Assembly (NCBI GenBank): GCA_004557565.1
Contig: SFGS01000033.1
Location: 1 to 23,704 of the forward strand
Length of the DNA stretch: 23,704 bases
Direction of reading: 5' to 3'
Source: Bacteroidales bacterium
Lineage (GTDB): Bacteria; Bacteroidota; Bacteroidia; Bacteroidales; Muribaculaceae
Shown: one piece after another, positions 12,908-21,672 of the stretch
Layout of the letters: every line of letters starts with the position of its first letter
Position numbering within the stretch: position 1 is the first letter of the stretch
The notes under the pieces: model-generated
Database searches by the model: none
Seen by the model: the letters and a program-made list of their open reading frames with translations, nothing else
What the model was told of the DNA's origin: nothing
Position numbers and translations under genes: made by a program

Positions 12908-14353
12908 TTAGTTGAAGAGGTCGTCCATTGTCACCTCTGATTGTACGATGCCGCTGTGGCTGTTTTGTGCCACACCGTAAGTGGTGATGAAAGTGTGATG
13001 GAGTGCCTTTTTTGTTTTGGTGACGGTGCGGAAAAGCGAGGCTCTGTCTCGTAACCTTTGCTCGTAGTCAGCATCTATCACATATTTACTTGACACATGT
13101 TTGATTTCGCAGATGTTAATCACATCATCAGCACGGTCGATAAGCAGGTCGATTTGTCCGCCTTTCCATTGAGTGCCGTTTTTGTCGATAAATGGTTTGC
13201 AGGCCCAAGAGCAAATGTTACCGATGACCCCTCCAATGCTTAAAGCCTGTTTGATTTGGTCGATATGGTGCAAACATACTTGCTCAAAGGCATATCCGCT
13301 CCATGCGGTCATTTTTCCCTTGCCAGTTATTTTGCTCCAATATTCGCTGTCTTGCCCACTATCGTGTGCCACAAATTTAATGTGGAAGAGCGAAAACAAG
13401 TCGGTGAGCTGATATTGTGCGTCCTGTCCGGTTTTACCGATAGCGTTGTACTTTCGTATAAAGTCGCATGTTATGAGGTTTTCAAGCACTTCTGTGAGAA
13501 ATCCGCCTTTTTTCAACTTCAATGCATCTGCAATTTCTTGCCGTGACATACCTTTCATTTTTGAAGCTAAAGTCTCAATTACTTTCCTATAGATTTCGGC
13601 TTCATTGAAAAGAGAACGGAACAAGAAGTTAAACTCCATTCGCAGTGGTGCGCCTTGCTTAAAAAGCAGTTCGTCCACATTTTTGCTCAGAGGAATGCCT
13701 TTGATGAGCATGTCGAGGTAGTAGGGGATGCCTCCAAAAATCATATAGGCTTCAAGAATTTGGCTTCGTGTGAGTTCGATGCCTTTTATTTCCTTGATGA
13801 AAGCTTCTGTTTCGCCAAGGGTGAATGGCTTGAGCCAAATTGAGCGACAAACTCGCCCATACAGTCCACCCTTGTCGCCAATGAATTTCGACAACATCCA
13901 AGTGGTGGCTGAACCACAAACTATTATTTTAACGTTGGGGCGTGTTGATGCCCACGTGTTCCAGAACTGCCCAAATGCTGCAAGGAAATTGCTTTTTGGC
14001 GTGTCCATCCATGGGAGTTCGTCAAAAAACAAAACGATTTTGTCGCTTTTTATAGTTTCGAGATAGCTTTGTAGCGCATCGAAAGCCTCAAACCAATTCT
14101 TTATTTTAGGAATGGTGCTTTCGGAATAGCGTTCAAGATGCTTTTTGAATTGACTAAGCAACACAGCTCTTGACACATCATAAATTCCGGTGAAAGAGAA
14201 TGCAAAATTTTCGTCAAACATTCGTTTGATGAGAAATGTTTTACCCACTCTTCTTCTGCCATAAACGGCTATTAATTCAGCCTTTTCGCTGTTGATGTAG
14301 CTGTTGATGAGTTTTTGCTCATAGGCTCTTCCGATTAATCCGTTGCTTGTCAT
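12908..14353 (-). CDS. AAA family ATPase with C-terminal PD-(D/E)xK-like (DUF234-type) domain
   Basis: The protein is 481 aa from the ATG at 14353 (MTSNGLIGRAYEQ). The open frame extends upstream to 14404, but that start precedes the predicted transcription start. Walker A is GRRRVGKT (32-39) and Walker B is KIVLFFDEL (105-113), followed by the strand VKIIVCGSAT (141-150). Residues about 255-320 look like a winged helix (MSRQEIADALKLKKGGF). The C-terminal domain has Glu357 (YAFEQ), IDLLID (Asp402) and CEIKH (Glu416-x-Lys418), a complete PD-(D/E)xK set, unlike the DUF4143 protein near the left edge. Such ATPase-nuclease-fold proteins are frequent in Bacteroidales; their role is unknown, and mobile-element or defence links are only speculation. 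Confidence 0.85.
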   Translation of the reverse strand: MTSNGLIGRAYEQKLINSYINSEKAELIAVYGRRRVGKTFLIKRMFDENFAFSFTGIYDVSRAVLLSQFKKHLERYSESTIPKIKNWFEAFDALQSYLETIKSDKIVLFFDELPWMDTPKSNFLAAFGQFWNTWASTRPNVKIIVCGSATTWMLSKFIGDKGGLYGRVCRSIWLKPFTLGETEAFIKEIKGIELTRSQILEAYMIFGGIPYYLDMLIKGIPLSKNVDELLFKQGAPLRMEFNFLFRSLFNEAEIYRKVIETLASKMKGMSRQEIADALKLKKGGFLTEVLENLITCDFIRKYNAIGKTGQDAQYQLTDLFSLFHIKFVAHDSGQDSEYWSKITGKGKMTAWSGYAFEQVCLHHIDQIKQALSIGGVIGNICSWACKPFIDKNGTQWKGGQIDLLIDRADDVINICEIKHVSSKYVIDADYEQRLRDRASLFRTVTKTKKALHHTFITTYGVAQNSHSGIVQSEVTMDDLFN

Positions 14354-14379
14354 AATAGTTATGGTTAATTTGTTTTTTG

Positions 14380-14409
14380 CAAAGATAGTAATATTTTTCG
14401 CCAAAACAA
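14380..14409 (-). promoter_or_regulatory. Promoter of the 481-aa ATPase gene
   Basis: On the minus strand TATCTTTG (14380-14387) fits the -7 consensus, with TTG at 14407-14409, 19 bp upstream. The predicted start near 14373 supports the ATG at 14353 rather than 14404. Confidence 0.6.
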
Positions 14410-14534
14410 GCGATAGTTGCGCCCTTTCTATGGTTTTTTTGGCAGAAAGGGCGTAAGTATAAGCGATAGTTGCGCCCTTTCTATGGATTTTTGGGTAGAA
14501 AGGGCGCAGGTATAGGCGATAGTTGCGCCCTTTT
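14410..14534. repeat. 53-bp tandem hairpin repeat, about 2.4 copies
   Basis: GCGATAGTTGCGCCCTTT starts at 14410, 14463 and 14516, an exact 53-bp period. The first two copies carry an inverted repeat: CGCCCTTTCT / AGAAAGGGCG (14420-14429, 14444-14453) and the perfect 12-bp GCGCCCTTTCTA / TAGAAAGGGCGC (14472-14483, 14496-14507). The third copy is cut off after the left arm. A solitary copy lies at 11508-11550. Confidence 0.9.
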
Positions 14535-14624
14535 TGTGTGGGTGGGGCATAAATTTGTGGTGTTTGATTTGTAGTGCGTGATTTTTGTGGGGTGGGGGAT
14601 TGGTGTGGGGGTGTGGGAGGGGGG

Positions 14625-14640
14625 ATGCAAACGATTGCAT
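14625..14640. promoter_or_regulatory. LacI-type operator candidate before the alpha-glucan operon
   Basis: ATGCAAACGATTGCAT is palindromic except for one central pair and has the central CG typical of LacI-family operators. It directly follows a G-rich stretch (14589-14624) and lies just upstream of a possible -7 box. The same site in reverse orientation lies upstream of galM. Confidence 0.65.
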
Positions 14641-14643
14641 AAA

Positions 14644-14651
14644 TAAATTTG
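14644..14651 (+). promoter_or_regulatory. Possible -7 box of the alpha-glucan operon
   Basis: TAAATTTG matches TAnnTTTG and lies 3 bp after the operator candidate, which would then occupy the -33/-7 interval and fit repression. No -33 motif is seen, and the leader would be about 165 nt, so this is tentative. Confidence 0.4.
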
Positions 14652-14731
14652 CTATATTTAATGTGGGGAGGTGGTGATGAAAGTTTGATTTAGTAATTTT
14701 ACGCAGAGAAAAAAGCTTAAATACACAGGGC

Positions 14732-14791
14732 TTAACAATACTTGTAAGATATTAACAATACTTGTAAGATATTAACAATACTTGTAAGATA
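14732..14791 (+). repeat. Three perfect 20-bp direct repeats in the malQ leader
   Basis: TTAACAATACTTGTAAGATA occurs three times without a gap (14732, 14752, 14772). It ends 31 bp before the malQ start codon, so in the likely mRNA it forms part of the 5' untranslated region. Possible uses are repeated regulator sites or a variable-length leader. Confidence 0.9.
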
Positions 14792-14822
14792 CTTGAAAAT
14801 CAAATAAAAAACCTCATATAAA

Positions 14823-17498
14823 ATGAAATTGACATTCGTAATTGAATATCAAACGATTTTTGGTGAAGAAATCGTGCTCAATGTGCTCTCCGACGGCACT
14901 GCGAAGCGATATTCCATGGGCACCGTAGATGGTCGTAACTGGAGTTGCGAAATCACTACCGCCACCGATTCGACTAATGCGCTCGACTACTACTACAGCG
15001 TGGAGCGTGCTGGCGATGTGGTGCGTCGTGAGTGGCTCGTACAGGCACACCGCCTTGACCTCCCTGCCACTAAGTCGGCTAAAATCACCACTTTCGACCA
15101 CTGGATCGACAATCCCGAAAACAGTTATCTCTACAGTTCGGCGTTCACTGAATGTTGTGCGCACCGTGAGTTGCTTGTGGCTCCTGCCACCACTTATGGC
15201 TACACCGTGATGCTGAAGGTGCGTGCGCCCCAACTCGGCTCCAACCAAAGGCTTGCCGTGGTGGGCAATGGCGATGCCCTTGGCAACTGGGCTGTGAACA
15301 AAGCCACCGCGATGGTGGAACACGCCCACAACGAGTGGGTGGCTTCAATCGATGCCGCCATGCTCAGTTCTCGCGTGCTGGAGTTTAAGTTTGTGGCCGT
15401 GGATAAGTTCGACACCACCAAAGTGGTGTGGGAAGAAGGCAACAACCGCACCGTGGTGTTGCCTGAGCTGAAGAAGGGCGACGCAGTGGTTTACGAGCTC
15501 AACGAAGCGAAATTCGACCTGCCCGATTGGCGTGTGGCTGGTACCGTGGTGCCTGTTTTCTCGCTCCGCAGCGAAGGCAGTTTTGGTGTGGGCGACTTCG
15601 GTGACCTCAAAGAGATGGTCGACTGGGTGGTTTCCACTGGTCAGCGTGCGCTTCAAGTGCTCCCGATTAATGATACAACCATCACCAACACATGGTTGGA
15701 CTCCTATCCCTACAAGAGCATCAGCATCTATGCGCTGCACCCAATGTTCGTCGATATTCGCCAGCTTCCACAACTTGAGGACAAAGAGCGTGCACGCTAT
15801 TACGCCGCACTCCAACACGAACTCAACGCGCTCCCTCAAATCGACTATGAGCGAGTGAATGCCGCCAAGCGAGGCTATCTGCGTGAGCTCTTTGAGCAAG
15901 ACGGCGCAAAGATGATGCGCACCAAGGCGTTTAAGACATTCTTCGACAACAATAAAGACTGGCTCGTGCCTTATGCGGCATTCTGCCACTACCGCGACCT
16001 TTACGGCACAGCCACATTCGGCGATTGGCCCGACCACCACACCTTCGATGAAAGCGAGCGTGAGGCGATGGCAAACAGCCGCACAAGCGAATACAAGAAA
16101 GTGGCGTTCTGGTACTTCGTGCAGTTTATCCTCGACCAGCAAATGCGAGGCGCGCACGAATATGCACGCAAGAAAGGCGTAATCCTCAAAGGCGACATTC
16201 CAATCGGCGTCAGCCGCGACGGTGTGGAGGCATGGGTAGAGCCACGCTATTTCAACCTCAACGGCCAGGCTGGCGCACCACCCGATGCGTTCTCCGCCAA
16301 CGGTCAGAACTGGGGATTCCCCACCTACAACTGGGAAGAAATGATGGCCGACGGCTGCTTGTGGTGGGAAAAGCGCTTCAGCAAGATGGCGCAGTATTTC
16401 GATGCCTACCGCATCGACCACGTGTTGGGCTTCTTCCGCATTTGGGAAATTCCGATTGATGCCGTGTATGGCATACTCGGTCAGTTCTCGCCAGCCCTTG
16501 GTATGACACGCGAGGAAATTGCAGGCTACGGCTTCAACTTCCAAGACTACATGCTCGAACCCTTCATCACCGACTGGGTGCTTGAACGCACATTCGGTGA
16601 GCGCGCATCGGAAATCCGCGAGAAATACCTGCTCCCCACTCACGATGACATGTATCGCCTCAAACCTGAATACGACACCCAACGCAAGATTGAGGCGGCA
16701 TTTAAAGATGCCGACCAAGACGGCAAGAACGTGGCAGAGGCACTGATGTCGCTGGTGAGCAATGTGCTCTTCCTGCGCGACCGCAAAGACGCCAACAAGT
16801 TCCACCCACGCATCTCCGTGCAGCACGATTTCATTTACGAAGCCCTCTGGCAATCAGATAAGGAAGCCTTCAACCGCCTCTACAACGACTACTTCTATCG
16901 TCGCAACAACGACTTCTGGTATGGTGAGGCAATGAAGAAACTCCCACGCCTTGTGGAAGCCACCCGTATGCTCGTGTGTGCCGAAGACCTCGGTATGGTG
17001 CCCGATTGTGTGCCATGGGTTATCAACCAACTCCGCATTCTCAGCCTCGAAATCCAGACGATGCCTAAAGATGTGAACGTGAAGTTTGGCGTTCTTGCCA
17101 AAAACCCATATCGCTCCGTAAGCACCATATTCACCCACGATATGCCCACCCTTCGCCAATGGTGGGACGAAGACCGCGACCTCACGCAGGAATACTACAA
17201 CGCCGTGCTCTGGAAGCAAGGACCCGCTCCACACCCACTGCCCGGCGACGTGGCAGAGCAAGTGGTGGTGAACCACCTCAACAGCCCATCTATGCTGTGC
17301 ATGCTCTCGCTCCAAGACTGGCTCTCCATCGACGAGACCATACGCTTGGCCGACTCTGATGCCGAACGCATCAACATTCCTGCTAATCCACGCCACTACT
17401 GGCGCTACCGTATGCACATGACCATTAACCAACTCATGGCATGCAAGGAATTCAACGAGAAAATGACCAAATTAATTACTAATAGCGGACGAAAATGA
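14823..17498 (+). CDS. malQ: 4-alpha-glucanotransferase (GH77) with two N-terminal CBM20-like modules
   Basis: The protein is 891 aa, much longer than a plain MalQ of about 500-700 aa. It transfers glucan units between malto-oligosaccharides in the cytoplasm (no signal peptide). Residues about 1-110 and 125-230 look like starch-binding CBM20 modules (the second has LAVVGNGDALGNW). The GH77 domain begins near 240 (GTVVPVFSLRSEGSFGVGDFGD). Catalytic residues are the nucleophile Asp532 (YRIDHVLGFFRIW), acid/base Glu721 (CAEDLGMVP) and Asp773 (FTHDMPTLRQWW). The CBM20-CBM20-GH77 layout with an insert between the Asp532 and Glu721 regions is that of plant DPE2-type enzymes, which use maltose as donor. 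Its stop overlaps the start of the GH97 gene by ATGA. Confidence 0.93.
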   Translation: MKLTFVIEYQTIFGEEIVLNVLSDGTAKRYSMGTVDGRNWSCEITTATDSTNALDYYYSVERAGDVVRREWLVQAHRLDLPATKSAKITTFDHWIDNPENSYLYSSAFTECCAHRELLVAPATTYGYTVMLKVRAPQLGSNQRLAVVGNGDALGNWAVNKATAMVEHAHNEWVASIDAAMLSSRVLEFKFVAVDKFDTTKVVWEEGNNRTVVLPELKKGDAVVYELNEAKFDLPDWRVAGTVVPVFSLRSEGSFGVGDFGDLKEMVDWVVSTGQRALQVLPINDTTITNTWLDSYPYKSISIYALHPMFVDIRQLPQLEDKERARYYAALQHELNALPQIDYERVNAAKRGYLRELFEQDGAKMMRTKAFKTFFDNNKDWLVPYAAFCHYRDLYGTATFGDWPDHHTFDESEREAMANSRTSEYKKVAFWYFVQFILDQQMRGAHEYARKKGVILKGDIPIGVSRDGVEAWVEPRYFNLNGQAGAPPDAFSANGQNWGFPTYNWEEMMADGCLWWEKRFSKMAQYFDAYRIDHVLGFFRIWEIPIDAVYGILGQFSPALGMTREEIAGYGFNFQDYMLEPFITDWVLERTFGERASEIREKYLLPTHDDMYRLKPEYDTQRKIEAAFKDADQDGKNVAEALMSLVSNVLFLRDRKDANKFHPRISVQHDFIYEALWQSDKEAFNRLYNDYFYRRNNDFWYGEAMKKLPRLVEATRMLVCAEDLGMVPDCVPWVINQLRILSLEIQTMPKDVNVKFGVLAKNPYRSVSTIFTHDMPTLRQWWDEDRDLTQEYYNAVLWKQGPAPHPLPGDVAEQVVVNHLNSPSMLCMLSLQDWLSIDETIRLADSDAERINIPANPRHYWRYRMHMTINQLMACKEFNEKMTKLITNSGRK

Positions 17499-19675
17499 AA
17501 AAAATTGCATCATTAATGCTTCTGCTGGCTGTGGCACTGGCTCCATTCGGTGCTGTGGCTCAGGAAGTGAAGTCGCCTGACGGCAATGTGGTGGTGAAGT
17601 TTTACCTCGACAACAGCAAACCCACCTACACCCTCACCTACAAGGGCAAGACAGTGTGTAAGCCCAGCCACTTGGGCCTTACATTGGCAAAAGACAAGCA
17701 TGCGAGCAATGGCAAGAAAGAGCAAGACCTGCTCGACGGCTTCACCATTGCCGACACCCAAACCTCCACTTTCGACGAAACTTGGACACCAGTTTGGGGA
17801 CAATACAAGAACGTGCGTAACCACTACAACGAAATGGCGGTTACACTCGACCAGACCAAGATGAATCGCAAAATGGTGATTCGATTCCGTGTGTATGACG
17901 AAGGTATGGGCTTCCGCTACGAATTTCCACAGCAAGAAAAGCTCAACTACTTCATCATCAAGCAAGAAAACAGCCAGTTTGCCATGACGGGCGACCACAT
18001 GGCATGGTGGATTGCAGGCGACTACGATACCCAGGAGAATCCCGGACAGACTACCCGTCTCTCTGAAATTCGCGGCACCATGAGCAAGTGCCTCAACCGC
18101 CCCAAAGGCGTGAAGAGCAATGGAATGCTCGATGCTGTGACCGGCAACTCGTCAACATCCGTATTCTCGGAAACTGGCGTTCAGACCTCGCTCCAGATGA
18201 AGACCGACGACGGACTCTACATCAATATCCACGAGGCAGCATGTATCAACTACGCAACCATGCACCTCAATCTTGACGACAAGAACATGGTGTTTGAATC
18301 ATGGCTCACTCCCGACGCTGTCGGCAACATGTGCTATATGCAAACCCCATGCAACACCCCTTGGCGTACCGTGATGGTGAGCGATGACGCGCGCACTATG
18401 CTCTCATCGTACCTCATCTACAACCTCAACGAGCCTTGCAAGATTGAAGACACCTCATGGATTCACCCCACCAAGTACAACGGCGTGTGGTGGGAAATGA
18501 TTGTGGGCCGCAGCAGTTGGAACTACACCGACGAACTGCCATCAGTACGCTTGGGCGAAACCGACTTCACCAAGTGCAAACCTAACGGTCGCCACTTGGC
18601 AAACACCAAAGACGTGATGCGCTACATCGACTTTGCCGCTGCCAACAACCTCGACGAGGTGCTGGTGGAAGGATGGAACATCGGTTGGGAAGACTGGGCA
18701 AACCGTTGGAAATACGACGTGTTCGACTTCCAGACCCCTTACCCCGACTTCGACATCAAGGCACTCAACGAATATGCGCACAGCAAGGGCGTGCGACTGA
18801 TGATGCACCACGAAACCAGCTCATCGGTCACCAACTACGAGCGCTACATGGAAGACGCTTACTCATTGATGAACAAATATGGCTACGATGCAGTGAAGAG
18901 CGGCTATGTGGGCGACATCATTCCACGTGGCGAGCACCACTACGGGCAATATATGAACAACCACTACTTGCGCTGCGTGACCGAGGCTGCAAAGCACCGC
19001 ATCATGGTGAATGCGCACGAAGCCACACGTCCAACCGGCTTGGCTCGCACCTATCCTAACCTCGTGGGCAACGAAAGCGCACGCGGCACCGAATATGAGG
19101 CATTCAGCGGCAGCAAGCCCGACCACACCGTGGTATTGCCATTCACGCGCCTGCAAGGTGGCCCAATGGACTACACTCCTGGTATCTTCGAGACCGACCT
19201 CAGCACATGGAGCCAGAATACCCACAAGGTTCACACCACACTCGTGGGTCAGCTCGCAGTGTATATGGTGATGTGGGGACCACTGCAAATGGCTGCCGAC
19301 CTCCCAGAGAACTACGCCAAGTTCGACGACGCTATGCAGTTTATCCGCGACATGGCCATCGACTGGGACGACTCTCGCTACATCGATGCAGAGCCGGGCG
19401 CATACATCACCGTGGCTCGTAAGGCAAAAGGCACCGACAACTGGTTTGTGGGTGGCAAGTGCAACGAAAACGGCCACAAGGTGACCGTGAACTTCGACTT
19501 CCTTGAAAAAGGCCGTAAATACGAATGTACTATTTACGCCGATGCCAAGGACGCTCACTACGAAACCAATCCGAAGGCATACGTCATCACAAAGAAAACC
19601 GTGAAACAAGGCGACAAAATCAAGATGGTTGAGGCTCCTGGTGGCGGTTTCGTGATGTCGGTAATTGCAAAATAA
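17495..19675 (+). CDS. susB: GH97 alpha-glucosidase, SusB-like
   Basis: The protein is 726 aa (SusB of B. thetaiotaomicron is about 738). A signal peptide (MKKIASLMLLLAVALAPFGAVAQ) without a lipobox indicates the periplasm. It releases glucose from the non-reducing ends of malto-oligosaccharides. Key residues match SusB with an offset of about one: Glu440 (HHETS), Glu509 (NAHEATRPTG) and Glu533 (ARGTEYE), with Glu527 just before; these are the base/acid and calcium ligands of the inverting subgroup. The retaining GH97 subgroup uses an Asp nucleophile instead, so inversion is expected. The ATG overlaps the malQ stop, so translation is probably coupled although the products go to different compartments. 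A hairpin follows the gene. Confidence 0.93.
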   Translation: MKKIASLMLLLAVALAPFGAVAQEVKSPDGNVVVKFYLDNSKPTYTLTYKGKTVCKPSHLGLTLAKDKHASNGKKEQDLLDGFTIADTQTSTFDETWTPVWGQYKNVRNHYNEMAVTLDQTKMNRKMVIRFRVYDEGMGFRYEFPQQEKLNYFIIKQENSQFAMTGDHMAWWIAGDYDTQENPGQTTRLSEIRGTMSKCLNRPKGVKSNGMLDAVTGNSSTSVFSETGVQTSLQMKTDDGLYINIHEAACINYATMHLNLDDKNMVFESWLTPDAVGNMCYMQTPCNTPWRTVMVSDDARTMLSSYLIYNLNEPCKIEDTSWIHPTKYNGVWWEMIVGRSSWNYTDELPSVRLGETDFTKCKPNGRHLANTKDVMRYIDFAAANNLDEVLVEGWNIGWEDWANRWKYDVFDFQTPYPDFDIKALNEYAHSKGVRLMMHHETSSSVTNYERYMEDAYSLMNKYGYDAVKSGYVGDIIPRGEHHYGQYMNNHYLRCVTEAAKHRIMVNAHEATRPTGLARTYPNLVGNESARGTEYEAFSGSKPDHTVVLPFTRLQGGPMDYTPGIFETDLSTWSQNTHKVHTTLVGQLAVYMVMWGPLQMAADLPENYAKFDDAMQFIRDMAIDWDDSRYIDAEPGAYITVARKAKGTDNWFVGGKCNENGHKVTVNFDFLEKGRKYECTIYADAKDAHYETNPKAYVITKKTVKQGDKIKMVEAPGGGFVMSVIAK

Positions 19676-19694
19676 TCAGTTTATAATCACTCTT

Positions 19695-19729
19695 GGGCGA
19701 AATCGGACTATCCCGATTCGCCCTTTTTT
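19695..19729 (+). terminator. Hairpin with T-run between susB-like gene and pullulanase gene
   Basis: GGGCGAAATCGG and CCGATTCGCCC form a G/C-rich stem with one bulged A and a short loop, followed by six T. It sits inside the operon, 17 bp before the next ATG, so it may be a partial terminator that lowers expression of the two downstream genes rather than an operon end. No promoter was recognised after it. Confidence 0.65.
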
Positions 19730-19746
19730 ATCTATAAGACACAAGT

Positions 19747-21654
19747 ATGAAAAGATTCTTAATCTTGACAATAATGGCAGCGATTGCGGCACTTGGAATG
19801 AATGCAGGGCAATTTAACAATGAAGTCACCTACACCAAGCGTGGCACCACCTTTGCCCTGGTGGCGCAGAAGGCGCAGTCGGTGAACCTCAACATCTATG
19901 CTGAAGGCACAGGCGGCAAGCCGGTGAAGACCGTGGCAATGCGCAAAGGCGAGAAAGGCGTGTGGAAAGCCGAGGTGAAGGGCGATTTGAAAGGCCGCTT
20001 CTACACCTTCAATGTGAAGCAAGATGGCAAGATGCTGGGCGAGACTCCCGGACTCTTTGCCAAGGCAGTGGGTGTGAACGGCAAGCGTGGTGCCATTATC
20101 GACATGGCTGCCACCAATCCTGAAGGCTGGGAGAGCGACCGCGCCCTCGGCTATGCCCCCACCGACATAATCGTGTATGAATCACATAACCGCGATTTCT
20201 CGGTCAGCTGTAAGGAAGCACGCTATCCCGGCAAGTTTTTGGCGCTCACCGAGCCTTGGGCTATCGAGCACCTGAAGAGTTTGGGCGTTACAGCCATTCA
20301 CCTGCTCCCTTCGTTTGACTACGCATCGGTAGATGAGGAACACCTCGACCGTCCACAATTCAACTGGGGCTACGATCCACTGAACTACAATGTGCCAGAA
20401 GGATCTTACTCCACCAATCCCTTCAAGCCAGAAGTGCGTGTGAAAGAGTTTAAACAGATGGTGAAGGCACTGCACGACGCCGGCATCGCTGTGATTCTCG
20501 ATGTGGTGTATAACCACACCATGGATATTCATAACAGCAATTTCCAGCGCACCAACCCCGATGTGTTCTACCGCAAAAACGACAAGGGAGAATACAGCGA
20601 CGGCTCAGGCTGTGGCAACGAAACAGCCAGCGAACACCCATTGATGCGCCAATACATGATTGAGAGCTTCAAATATTGGGCAGATGAATACCACCTCGAC
20701 GGTTTCCGTGTGGATTTGATGGGCGTTCATGATATTGCCACCATGAATCTCATTCGTGAGGCACTTCCCAAGAATGTGCTCATCTACGGCGAAGGCTGGA
20801 GTGCAGGCTCATGCGCTTATCCTGTGGAAAAACTGGCGATGAAAGCCAACGTCTATCAGATGCCAGGTATCGCAGCATTCAGCGACGAGATGCGCGACGC
20901 TATCCGTGGCCCGTTCAGCGACGACCACCAGAGCGCATTCCTTGCCGCCAAGCCCGGACATCAGGAAAGCATCAAGGCGGGCATTGTGGGCTGCATCGAG
21001 CACCCACAGGTTGACTACTCAAAGGTGAATTACAGCAAAAAGCCTTGGGCTATCGAACCTACACAAATGATGGCGTATGTGAGTTGTCACGACGACCTGT
21101 GCTTGGTCGACCGTCTGAAAGCCAGTATTCCAGGCATCGGCACCGATGAACTGATTCGCCTCGACCTGCTTGCGCAAACCGCTGTGTTCACCTCGCAGGG
21201 CGTGCCATTCATGCTCAGCGGCGAGGAAATGCTACGCGACAAAAAGGGAGTGCACAACAGCTACATATCACCCGACAGCATCAACCAGCTCCCATGGGAC
21301 AACATGCAGAAATATCCACAGGTGTTTGCCTATTATCAGGGCTTGATTGCTTTGCGCAAGGCTCACCCTGCATTCCGCTTAGGCAGTGCCGAACTTGTGC
21401 GCAAGCACCTCGAATTTTTGCCAGTGGGAGAGGGTTTGGTGGCATTCCGTCTGAAAGACAATGCCGGTGGCGACGCATGGCGCGACATCTATGTGGTGCT
21501 CAACGCCAATAAATATGCCTGCATGGTAGATGTTCCAGAAGATGCCTACACCTCTGTGGTGGCAGCCGGAAAGGTGAACCTCGACGGTATTCGCAGCACC
21601 ACCACATCAAAACTCGAAGTGCCAGCACAATCGGCACTGATTGTACACAACTAA
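19747..21654 (+). CDS. pulA: Type I pullulanase / glycogen-debranching GH13 enzyme
   Basis: The protein is 635 aa with a signal peptide (MKRFLILTIMAAIAALGMNA) and no lipobox, so probably periplasmic. It hydrolyses alpha-1,6 branches. Residues about 22-120 form a CBM48-like beta-sandwich. The pullulanase signature appears as FNWGYDPLNYNVPEGSYS (205-222; canonical form YNWGYDP). GH13 motifs: region I DVVYNH (252-257), nucleophile Asp323 (DGFRVDLMG), acid/base Glu349 (IYGEGW) and Asp449 (SCHDD). The length is that of compact type I pullulanases. It follows the susB-like gene after a hairpin and precedes the SusA-like gene by 18 bp. Confidence 0.92.
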   Translation: MKRFLILTIMAAIAALGMNAGQFNNEVTYTKRGTTFALVAQKAQSVNLNIYAEGTGGKPVKTVAMRKGEKGVWKAEVKGDLKGRFYTFNVKQDGKMLGETPGLFAKAVGVNGKRGAIIDMAATNPEGWESDRALGYAPTDIIVYESHNRDFSVSCKEARYPGKFLALTEPWAIEHLKSLGVTAIHLLPSFDYASVDEEHLDRPQFNWGYDPLNYNVPEGSYSTNPFKPEVRVKEFKQMVKALHDAGIAVILDVVYNHTMDIHNSNFQRTNPDVFYRKNDKGEYSDGSGCGNETASEHPLMRQYMIESFKYWADEYHLDGFRVDLMGVHDIATMNLIREALPKNVLIYGEGWSAGSCAYPVEKLAMKANVYQMPGIAAFSDEMRDAIRGPFSDDHQSAFLAAKPGHQESIKAGIVGCIEHPQVDYSKVNYSKKPWAIEPTQMMAYVSCHDDLCLVDRLKASIPGIGTDELIRLDLLAQTAVFTSQGVPFMLSGEEMLRDKKGVHNSYISPDSINQLPWDNMQKYPQVFAYYQGLIALRKAHPAFRLGSAELVRKHLEFLPVGEGLVAFRLKDNAGGDAWRDIYVVLNANKYACMVDVPEDAYTSVVAAGKVNLDGIRSTTTSKLEVPAQSALIVHN

Positions 21655-21672
21655 TCAAGGGAAAAAAACGAT

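Noticed and set aside
14354..14404. Upstream start for the 481-aa ATPase
   Set aside because: The -7 box at 14380-14387 would place transcription start downstream of that ATG, and the added residues are low-complexity.
15345..16853. 502-codon open frame antisense to the glucanotransferase gene
   Set aside because: Mirror-frame artefact of biased codon use; the sense strand has complete GH77 motifs.
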